A stretch of DNA of 64,000 nucleotides from Halocafeteria seosinensis (lineage: Eukaryota; Sar; Bigyra; Bicosoecida), in assembly GCA_001687465.1 (NCBI GenBank), contig LVLI01000305.1, positions 62,001-126,000 of the forward strand, in the 5' to 3' direction. Under the pieces are notes generated by a model that was given only the letters and a program-made list of their open reading frames with translations, searched no databases and was not told the origin of the DNA. Position numbers and translations under genes: made by a program. Positions 47,965 to 57,998 of this stretch are shown piece by piece. Within the stretch, counting starts at the first letter, position 1, and each line of letters opens with the position of its first letter.

Positions 47965-50874
47965 CTACTGTGCACGGCTGGAACTCGTGAATCCCGATTT
48001 AACACTCATTGTATCATCATCCGAAAATGAAGCAGCTTCCACGTCGTCACTAGTGTGAGAATGTCTCCTTGAGGAAGACGCACCACGACCATTAGTAGGA
48101 GTCAAAACGATTCGCATATCTGAGCGCACTTCTTTCCGATCTTTGCAGAAAACTTGGACGTCCAAGTCATTGCGCGAATCTCGTACTATAGGCAAAACCA
48201 TCATTAAGAATCCCTCTCGAACTTCTTCAGGGACCCGCGTTAGCTCGATTTTCTTCAGTGGTACCGCGGAGCCCTTGATCACGGCATCCAGTCGCGAACG
48301 AAGCCATGAAACCTTTCTTGGGTCTGTGGTCCACGAGTCTAACACTTCTGACACAGCAGGGTTCTCTAAACCTTCAGCGACAGCGGGTTCTTCAACGGGC
48401 ACAGACCTCCAACCGGAAGTCTTCCTCAGTTCTTCTTGTTCATGGCGCCGCTTCTCAGCTTCTTTCTCGAATTCCTGGAGTTGATCACTCAGCTTCTCAT
48501 TCGACCCTTTTAAGGAATCTACCTGCTGCTGTAGGGTTTTTATCTCATTTTTGAATGCATCAAGATCGTCATTTTTCTTCCTGAGCTCGTTTTTAGCCGA
48601 CTGAAGAGAGTCCTTTGTCGAAGTATACTTATTTTCAAAAGATGCTGCCTTCGCTGATAAGTCATTCGCCCTGCTCACGCTTTCCGACTTCTGATACTCG
48701 AGTTGTTTGCGAATTTTTCGCAAATTTTTTATCTCTTTGGCAAGGATGTGCAGTCGTTTTTCAGATTCCTTGGACGATTTCTCCGCTTTCTCCAGCTTGG
48801 ACGTCACTTTTTCATACTCTGATTTTAATTCATCATACTTCTGTTGTAGTGAGGTAAATGCTTGTTTCCAATAGTTGATTTGCTCATCTGATCCTTGAAT
48901 TCGACTTCTTGCCGTGGTCCATACCCTTCGAAGGTTCTCGATACTACTCTGAAGTTTAATGATGCGTCCGTCTTCTTGGACGATTGACTGAATCGTTTGA
49001 GACTCAAACAGTTCATACATCTTCGTCACTTCTTCCTGAATTTCCTGGAACCGGTGAAAGACTTGTGAGACAGTGTCTTTCAGCCTGTTGACGGTCTCCA
49101 CAGAGCTATGGTTCTCCTTGCGATGTTCGTCGATACTCTTCTGGAGTTCAACAGATGCATTGTGTTCACGCGTAAGCTCATCCTGAAGCTGGGCCACTTG
49201 ATCTCGTAGCGCTGCGTTACTATCTCCATACTCTTTTACATTGTTCTCCAGAGCAGTTATTTTCTCTGAAAGCTGCTTCGATCTGTTTTCTTCTTGACTA
49301 ACCATTTCCCTTTCTTTTGAGAGAGCTTCTTGTGACTCTTTCAGTTGCTGACGAACGGCATTGATCTCACCTTCCTTCTGAGCTATAGTCTTTTCGTTTG
49401 CTTCTTTCGCTTGTTTCCATTTATCTCCCTCTTCATTAAAACAATTTTTTAATTCATCAATTTCTTCCTCCCTAGAAGTAACGGTAGCGTCCTGTTCGCT
49501 GATCCTACGTCGGAGCTCATCCACCTCACTCTGCTTTTCCTTTTTCAAAGTCTCGATCTGGGAGTCTTTAGAAGAAATGACTTCATTCTTTTCCTTCTCC
49601 AGCTCATCTAGTTTGCCTTCCAAGTCCTGCCGTTGGGTTTCAACACGGCTCTTCTCACTATTGAGTGTAGCGCGGAGACTCTCGAGTTCCTTCTGCAAGG
49701 CCGTCACTTCATCTTTTTTGTCCTGTAGAGTGGCACGAAGTCCACTGTCTCTATTTGCTTTCTCAAGTTCCCTTTGATACTGCTCTATTTGCCCATCCTT
49801 TGAAGCGATACACTCGTCTTTTTCCTTCAGCAGTTTCTCTCGCTCGCGTGTTTCGGCCAGTAGCTTTCTTTGCAAGTCGTTCAATTCTCTGTCTTTGAGC
49901 GATATTTGCTCATTGGACTCTTGCTTGATATCTTCTTTCTCCTTCTCCAAAGCATCAACTCTTGAAGTCTTATCATCTAGTTGCCGTCGTATGTCTTGTA
50001 ATTCTTCCTCTATCTCTCTGGTGTTTGCTTGACCAGTTGCAGCCGTGTCGACCTTTCCTTGAGAACTGCCAAACCCGTCTAGGTTATTCGCATTTGATTC
50101 TCCACTCTGACAACGAATATACTCCTCACGGAGCCTCTGGATTTCTTCGTCCTTGGATGATTGGAGTTGGTCCTTTTCCTGTTGACTATGATCTAGTTCT
50201 CGTTGCATCCGTTCTAGTTCCTGCTCTATATTATCCTTGTCTCTTTTTTTTCTCTGCTCAAGTTCTTCCGTCAATTGCGATACTTTGGTTTCGTGTTCGT
50301 CTCTGTTACGCTGGGCTTCCTCTACTGCCTTCTTCTGCTCGCTTAGTTCTTCCTCCAGTGTGTTCATCTGGTCCCTTACCCTATCTCGCTCCTCTTTAAC
50401 TGCCTCCAACTCCTGCTGGTACTGTTCTACTCTTTCCTTATTTTGTTCCTGTTGAGCACTGTGCTCATGTGCCTCGGTCGCCTTCTTCCTGAACTCTTCC
50501 TTTTCATTATATAGCTGTTGATACTCTTCATGGGCTTGCTCCAGACTCTTTCTCAGTTCCTCCAGTTCCTTGTCTCGTTCTTCGTCTTCTTTGGTAGCCA
50601 CTTGCTCTCGTTGGAGAAAGTCTTCCTCGGGTCCTAGGAGCGCGAAATTGCCGTGATTCTCGGTGATTCGCTTGAACAGGGCCTTACGTGCATGATAATG
50701 CGGCAGGACTTGCTCCAGCGCTACTCTGAAATTTTGCTGTTTTGACGGCGATGCGCCTCCTCCTTCCACTTCCCCTGCTTGTTCAGCATGGTTACTGTTA
50801 CTATGAGCACTGACACGGTCCATGGATGCATCATGTTGCGCTGAAACAGCACTCTCCATGGTGTGATGCCTCAC
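47965..50874 (-). CDS. Large coiled-coil protein, intronless
   Basis: A single open frame of 969 residues with no intron, unlike nearly all neighbours. I do not recognise the family. A Ser/His/Gly-rich leader (about 1-45) precedes FRVALEQVLPHYHARKALFK and LLGPEEDFLQ. Residues about 85-830 are almost uninterrupted heptads rich in Glu, Lys, Gln and Arg, as in golgins, rootletin-like or centrosomal proteins. The C-terminal part is different and may be a small folded domain: LDSWTTDPRKVSWLRSRLDA, VREGFLMMVLPIVRDSRND. A Ser/Arg tail (GRGASSSRRHSHTSDDVEA) follows. The start could be at 50874 or the MESAVS at 50859. It could be a cytoskeletal or membrane-tethering scaffold; no function can be assigned. 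Confidence 0.8.
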   Translation of the reverse strand: MRHHTMESAVSAQHDASMDRVSAHSNSNHAEQAGEVEGGGASPSKQQNFRVALEQVLPHYHARKALFKRITENHGNFALLGPEEDFLQREQVATKEDEERDKELEELRKSLEQAHEEYQQLYNEKEEFRKKATEAHEHSAQQEQNKERVEQYQQELEAVKEERDRVRDQMNTLEEELSEQKKAVEEAQRNRDEHETKVSQLTEELEQRKKRDKDNIEQELERMQRELDHSQQEKDQLQSSKDEEIQRLREEYIRCQSGESNANNLDGFGSSQGKVDTAATGQANTREIEEELQDIRRQLDDKTSRVDALEKEKEDIKQESNEQISLKDRELNDLQRKLLAETREREKLLKEKDECIASKDGQIEQYQRELEKANRDSGLRATLQDKKDEVTALQKELESLRATLNSEKSRVETQRQDLEGKLDELEKEKNEVISSKDSQIETLKKEKQSEVDELRRRISEQDATVTSREEEIDELKNCFNEEGDKWKQAKEANEKTIAQKEGEINAVRQQLKESQEALSKEREMVSQEENRSKQLSEKITALENNVKEYGDSNAALRDQVAQLQDELTREHNASVELQKSIDEHRKENHSSVETVNRLKDTVSQVFHRFQEIQEEVTKMYELFESQTIQSIVQEDGRIIKLQSSIENLRRVWTTARSRIQGSDEQINYWKQAFTSLQQKYDELKSEYEKVTSKLEKAEKSSKESEKRLHILAKEIKNLRKIRKQLEYQKSESVSRANDLSAKAASFENKYTSTKDSLQSAKNELRKKNDDLDAFKNEIKTLQQQVDSLKGSNEKLSDQLQEFEKEAEKRRHEQEELRKTSGWRSVPVEEPAVAEGLENPAVSEVLDSWTTDPRKVSWLRSRLDAVIKGSAVPLKKIELTRVPEEVREGFLMMVLPIVRDSRNDLDVQVFCKDRKEVRSDMRIVLTPTNGRGASSSRRHSHTSDDVEAASFSDDDTMSVKSGFTSSSRAQ

Positions 50875-50971
50875 GAGTTGCTGTGCTGCCTCTATCTAAC
50901 AACAGACTCTGTCCGTGTTTGATGATGATGGTGAACCACAACAATCAATATATGTAATATAAATAACAGCA

Positions 50972-52028
50972 ATGAATGTGATTATACAATCAATCATTAT
51001 ACTATGCACTATCCTGCTCCTCCTGGAGACGGCTGCGGACGGAGCACCCTCTGCCACCTCCCGGGGTTCATGCGCCTCACAGCCTTTTACACGAGAATGC
51101 AACAGTATATCAGCCTTAGTACAGCATCCTGGGACGGATGTGGAAGTCCAGAATTGGCCGAGTGCCTCAGAGGAACGATTTACGAGGCGAGTCTACACCG
51201 GGTACGTCCCCATTTCGGGCCGGCTTTATCGAGGTTACTACGCTAAAGTCGATGATTTGAAGCATATTTCATTCGAGATGCTCCCGAACGGATGCGCGGA
51301 AAGACACAATACCTCAACCACAGCCAAAGAGTTGGGATGCACGTACGCCACCAACGCGTAAGTTGTAAACACAATGTTAGCCTTGATATTTTGGTACTAG
51401 ATTCATTTTACTTACGTGTGCAGAGGGTTCTTTAACGTGACTGGTACAAATTGTATTGGTAACATTGTTTTGAATGGAACCGTACTGCAGAGCCCCGAGG
51501 ATTTCGGTGGAGTTAACTTTGGCCTCACCAGTGATAGGAAAATTGTTTCTGGCTATATTAGTCACCAGGCGTTGCCTTCGTTTAACTTCGAAACGCTAGT
51601 ATCTGGAGTTGGATTCCTCGTTCGAGAGGGAGAATCATTTATAGACCAATCTCGTGATTTAAATACGTCCAGTAATTTCGTTCTCGAGAAGGCACCAAGG
51701 ACCAGTATTGGAACGTTCAAGAACGGCAGTGTGTTTGTGTTCCAAACAGACGGTATCGAAACTGTGGGAGAAGGTCTCAGTTTGTACGAGTTTACGTCTG
51801 TATTGATTGATGTAGTCGGGGCTTGGAATGTCGTGAATTTAGGTATGTGGGCTTCGTTGATCCGCGGGGGCTAACTTTCCCCTCTTCACTTGAGCATCTT
51901 CTGACACAGATGGAGGAGGGAGCAGCGTTTCGGTGTACGACGGCCATGTGATATCGCGACCGACTTGTTTGGATCTCCCTTTCCCAGTATGTCAAAGGGC
52001 CGTCACTACAATTGCGTGTTTCAGGTAA
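50972..52028 (+). CDS. NAGPA-like phosphodiester glycosidase
   Basis: The family (phosphodiester glycosidase, 'uncovering enzyme' in animals) removes GlcNAc from GlcNAc-phosphomannose to expose mannose-6-phosphate on lysosomal enzymes; bacterial relatives have other substrates. Exons 50972..51357, 51424..51842 and 51910..52028 give 307 residues. A signal peptide (MNVIIQSIIILCTILLLLET) starts the chain. Residues about 165-270 carry SRKIVSG-like turns, then SIGTFKNGSVFVFQTDGIE, LYEFTSVLIDVVGAWNVVNL and the catalytic-site motif NLDGGGSSVSVYDG split across an intron. The C terminus has three cysteines, two of them in PTCLDLPFPVC, and ends at TAA after ACFR; a CAG/GTAATG at the same spot could instead be a donor to further exons. 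No membrane anchor is seen. N-glycosylation sequons are frequent. The start lies 97 bases from the divergent coiled-coil gene. Confidence 0.8.
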
Positions 52029-52540
52029 TGAGAGTTGGAGAAAGGTGTACACTCCCTTGATAGTTCAGGATTGGAACTTGTTTGCCCATCATTCAATAAG
52101 CATGATTAAGAGACGTATAGTGTACTACATACAACCTTGTCTAATTTTTGCGTGTCTGCGAACTGCGTTCTCTCGTTTGAGGTTCGTCTTCTTCACAAAT
52201 ACACAATGCACTAAGTGTTCGCCTGAAGATGCAGCACATCAACCATGCTTCTTTGAATGAACCCCGCGCAACTTCATTTCAAACGCGTATTTCTTTCCCA
52301 AAGTTGGATTCTTTTCGTTAACTATTGGAGTGAAGTTCGGTGCAAGGAAACTTTGTTGGCTCCCCACGAGGTGTCCGTGTGTTGTTTGAGCGAGGAATCA
52401 TTGGGAGAAGTGCGTCGCGACTAGATCGATTGTCTTGTACACATCATTTTCTACGCCACATAGTATAGCTGCATCTCTTAACAGAAATAGGCTCTTTTTA
52501 CTCTTTAAATGTTTCATCGCTCGAGTAGAGCAATAGAAAT
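52029..52540. other. Intergenic region
   Basis: These 512 bases lie between two plus-strand genes. If the glycosidase has further exons they would be here, but none stands out. Confidence 0.35.
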
Positions 52541-53970
<1,430 letters not shown>

Positions 53971-54587
53971 ATACACACTGCTTGTCAAAATGCACCAACG
54001 TTGACACACTTAATAACTCAGGGATATTTAACGAGTCTTTGTCCATGCAGCAGTAGACTGCACCCTTGAAGGAAGCCAGGTATTCCGATGGTATCGGGTA
54101 ATGTTCGATTAACTTAACATCGAATGATTTAGAATCAAATCAATTTTAGTTTCTCACCAAGTTATGGGATATCACCGAATGAGGCTCGTCAATTTTGAAG
54201 ACACAATACTGACAATAATCAGTTTCCATCTATTTTATATTAAGCCCATAAGAATGGTTACAGAAGAACAGGAGTTGGATGCCAAGAAAGGCCATCATGT
54301 GCGCTGTCGGATTATATTATCCATCGAGGATGCATTCAAAATCCTCCGCACCAAGTGCTGCTAGCTATCAGTAATGGATGACGGCGATAACAAGAAAGCA
54401 AAATGAATTAATGAATAAAGACGAAATTTATTGGACCAGAAACTCTTAGCTAATGGGACCGTGGATTCTTCTTGCTACTCCCGGGGTGAAGAACACACGA
54501 AGGAATTCTCGTTGTGGGACCGGTTTGTTTTATGATCGTGCATGTGGCAGGTCTTGACTATTGATACCACTTAGGACAGTTAACAAA
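53971..54587. other. Intergenic, possibly with a 5' exon of the next gene
   Basis: A short open stretch, 54256-54363 (MVTEEQELDAKKGHHV and then SIEDAFKILRTK), could be the first exon of the next gene: the phase fits a splice from a weak GTGCTG donor to the TAG acceptor near 54573. I do not count it as established. Confidence 0.3.
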
Positions 54588-55647
54588 ATGATAACCGTAT
54601 TTTCCGGCATCCAATACGCACACGTGCAGTGTTCAGCATCGGATCAAACCAAGTTAATAGTAGAGGAATTCAAGCCCTGCGTTGGTCTTTGTTATTCCTC
54701 TTCCAGGTCCCTCCTCTTGTTACAGGATGATACAACTAATAGCCACGGGCTTGTCTCACTACTCGATGATGGAGGTGGGCGCTCGGAAATGAACTTTATT
54801 GCCCAGCAACTCGTATTGGAAGCAATTGACCCTCCCTTCCATCACCTGGAAAAGAATCGAGAAAAGGAAGAATTCTCAGTTTGCTTCGATACGGCTACAG
54901 AGACAGAGATTTGTATTTCCCATTCAAAATTTCTGCGTAAATCATTTTACACTGATGTGCGTAGGGCATTCCTTTGTCAATGGATAAAGCTCACCATCGG
55001 AACTATGAATCTGTTGGTTGCAGACACTTGAAAAGTCTCCGTCTTCATCAGAAGTCCTTCGGTTTCGGAATAACTTTGTGTTGAAATGCGAATCAAGTGT
55101 CCAATGCAAGCGACTCATTGAAACCCTTGAAGGTACTACAATAAAATGTCAACTTGGGATGACTTAAAAGGTTTTAGCATAACACAGCCTTTGATTCCAT
55201 TTTGCCGCAGAGCTGTATCCCCAAGTCCGGCCAGGGACACAGCAAACCCGGGAACCTACGCCTGCAACATATTCTCCGTCAAAGTTTGGTCTAAACCCAA
55301 GCAGAAAACCAACATTGGCAATTCAAAGACGATGTCGCGTATCCATAGCGCCTGAGGTATTCTCGAGGGCGACGATAGACGATCACGTACTGAGGCAGTT
55401 TATCTTCGACATGCTTGAAGATCCGGAGTTTCATGGTGAGTGGATGTCTATCGCGGGTTTAAAACATAGTTGAGCATTTATTGATCCTAGAAACAAGATC
55501 AATTTGGATGCAGATTTTACAGCCGAAGTGTCTATACAGCTTGACCATTTGCATGAGAAAATGGATAAACTATTCCACCATGATAGTGTCAAGAAGCGAA
55601 AGCTACACACTGAAGCTACTTCCGCTTTGCTCAACAGCAAACCGTAA
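54588..55647 (+). CDS. Possible REC114-like meiotic DSB protein (tentative)
   Basis: Exons 54588..54956, 55024..55132, 55211..55435 and 55475..55647 join in frame to 291 residues. I do not recognise it with certainty. Two features recall REC114 (plant PHS1), a partner of the Spo11 machinery: an N-terminal PH-like fold with FRNNFVLKCESSVQCKRLIE near its end, where REC114 has a similar strand plus helix, and a C-terminal LRQFIFDMLEDPEFHAFI, resembling REC114's final 'L-x-L-C-L-x-D-x-x-F-x-x-F-V' helix pattern. A proline/threonine-rich linker joins them. After that come the heptads FTAEVSIQLDHLHEKMDKLF and a basic end. The last intron would be only 39 nt with a GAG acceptor. Alternative frames in the last exon are open, which weakens the model. 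Stop lies 16 bases from the TPR-headpiece stop. Confidence 0.4.
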
Positions 55648-55663
55648 AGAATGGAGAATAGTT

Positions 55664-57455
55664 CTAGAACATCTTCTTTAACTTGCGCAAATCAATGCGT
55701 TTCCACTTGGGAAGACTGTAGAACTCCACTTTAGACATACCAAAGACTTCGCGGAACTCTTCCAACGAAAGATAGGCCTGCACTTGACGAATATTTCCAG
55801 ATAACCGAGCAGACGCTGAAACGCAACATTACAACAGAATTAGCTCACTTCTCTCATTTTTGGATCTACATCCTCCGGAAACGGCTTTGCCTCCAGATCA
55901 CTCTTGGGGTACACTTTTCCGTTTACCCCGTCCTCGTCCTTCGGCTCAAATGGTTCACCATTGATAGTGAAGCTCGCGGCACCTGGAAACAGGATAAGAT
56001 AAAGGAAAATAGTAGACATGTGTATACATGTTAAAGAAGTGTAGGAAGAAAAAACTCACCTCCACGCGCACCTGTACTGACAGCTCGCGTTTTTAGATCC
56101 GAAGTATTCCCTGAAACGGCGTAGGTCTTGGATCCACCACCGAACTTGGGTTTCGGTTTTTCGCCGGTAGCTGCTTGTCCCTTCTCCTTTCCCCCCTTCT
56201 CCTTTTCCTTTTCAGCTGCTTGACTTGGCTTGACGGAAGGTTCTGCTTTGGGGGCTGTAGCAGTTTGGTTCATCTCACTACCCTTGTTGGTAGCTCTGTC
56301 GCTCTCTTTTGGCTGGTCACTCGGCTGTTTTTGCTGTGCGCCTTTACTTGCAGCTACTCCTTGCTTTTGAGATTCAGGCGCCGTCGGAGTCGATGGACTC
56401 GGAGAAGATGACGAGTCTCCACCTTCTTTGTTCTGTTTCCGCAAGGCATGCTTAGCCGACGTTAGGGCGTTTTCAGCGTTTTCATGCTCCGGGTTTTCGT
56501 CTAACACAGACTGGAATTGTTCAATTGCCTCTTCGTATCTACCGACCTTGTATAACGCAAAACCTGCGTTGTATACGGCTTCCAGTCTATCCTCTTGTTC
56601 CAGCTTCGGATTCGTCGCAGCAATTTTCAGTGGCTCAATTGCTTCTTCGTATCGTTCGAGTTGCATCAGAAGCGCACCAAGCGCTGATTGAGCTTCTATC
56701 TTAGAAGGGTCATCTTGAACAACTTCTTGCAAGTCACTAACCGCATCAGCAAGCCGATCCAATTTCATGTTGATGATGCCTCTTCTGAACAATCGAACGG
56801 CAGATTTCCCGTGTTTTAGTGCAATGTTTATCGTTTCCAAGGCCTCCTCATATTTTTCTTCATTCTGCAACTCAAGTGCTGTATCAGATGCTGCAAAGCT
56901 GTACACTTTCAGCAGATGATCATCAGCCTCGCCTTCGTCGACCAATGGTTGCAGCAACTCCAAGGCGTCTTTGGGGTTGTCATTGCGTATCAAGGTGGTA
57001 GCTCGGTCGGTCACAACATGTGGGTTGATCGGAGCCAAGTCGTACGCTTTCTTAGACCATTCATCTGCGAGTTCGTTCTGCTCGTTGCGCAAATACACGG
57101 AAACGAGTCCTCGTACTGCAGCCAAGTTCTCAGGGTCTTGCTCCACGACACTGTGGAAGCCCGCAGCCGCCCCTTCCAGATCGCCTTTCTCTCGCAGCGC
57201 AAGGGCTTTGTTATGCTGGGCCGACACATTGGAGGGGTCCGCTTTCAGTGCTTTATCGTAGTATTCGAGAGCTTCATCCGATTTGTTGAGATTCAGCAAA
57301 GCAGCGCCCATGTTGGCGTAGATGGCGGCTTTGGCCTCCTTATTTGACGCATCAATCTCGGGGAGGATGTCCATGAATATGTCATACGCCTCCTCGAATT
57401 GCTTCTGCGCAAACTTCTGCTGCGCTTGCTGGAATTTTTCGTCTATGGAGCTCAT
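55664..57455 (-). CDS. TPR-repeat protein ending in a villin headpiece
   Basis: Exons complement(55664..55777, 55849..55982, 56060..57455) give 547 residues. Residues 1-340 are tandem tetratricopeptide repeats, for example AAIYANMGAALLNLNKSDEA, LEYYDKALKADPSNVSAQHN and ALYKVGRYEEAIEQFQSVLD. Residues about 340-440 are a low-complexity Ser/Pro/Gln/Lys-rich linker. The last two exons encode a villin headpiece: VYPKSDLEAKPFPEDVD, then MREAYLSLEEFREVFGMSK and VEFYSLPKWKRIDLRKLKKM, with the chain ending MF as headpieces normally do (LF). Key headpiece residues (the GM-x-x-x-F core, LPKWK and terminal hydrophobic) are present, so F-actin binding is likely. TPRs bind peptide partners such as chaperones, so this may link TPR clients to actin. 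I do not know of this pairing as a common architecture. Confidence 0.85.
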
Positions 57456-57998
57456 TTTTCAATCGTATATGGGGCAATCAAGAAAAAGATTTTGTTTGCT
57501 GTTCCCAGCAAGGAATATCTTCACTTCCAGACACACACACACACACACACACGGGAGAGCGAAATGAAAATTCGGGTACCAAGCTACTCGGTGGTTCTTG
57601 ATGCACCTACCATCCGACAAGGGGTCCAGACAAAACAATGAGCACTAAGAGGTAGGCTAGCTTTCGGGGAGCACTTGCCTTTCTTGGTGCGCTGATTCGG
57701 GACAAGAAGGGGGGCGAACTGGGGACGAGGACGGGGGAGGCAGGGAAGGAAGAAAAGAAACGAACTGCTGCACAACGACAAGGATGGAATCGGATCGAAT
57801 CAATGTTGAAAGTATTCAATTCCGTCAACGAAATAACATTATATCGTCTATTTCTTGGCGCACTTCATGCCCACCTCACACTCGACTTCGGACAGAATGG
57901 ACTATAGATGACTACATTACATTGGTTGTACTTAACACTGTCCCGGTACACTTTGGTGGGCGACTCGCTCATCCACAACATCTCACGGCATTCCTTAC
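57456..57998. other. Intergenic region with AC microsatellite
   Basis: These 543 bases lie upstream of the TPR gene and downstream of PIGX (both minus). They contain an (AC)11 run at 57531-57552. No gene is seen. Confidence 0.4.
57531..57552. repeat. (AC)11 microsatellite
   Basis: A perfect 22-base AC repeat lies about 75 bases upstream of the TPR-headpiece start codon. Confidence 0.95.

Noticed and set aside
55475-55681. Alternative last exon of the REC114-like gene ending at 55681
   Set aside because: It would overlap the stop of the TPR-headpiece gene and is less protein-like than the frame ending at 55647; both remain possible without transcripts.
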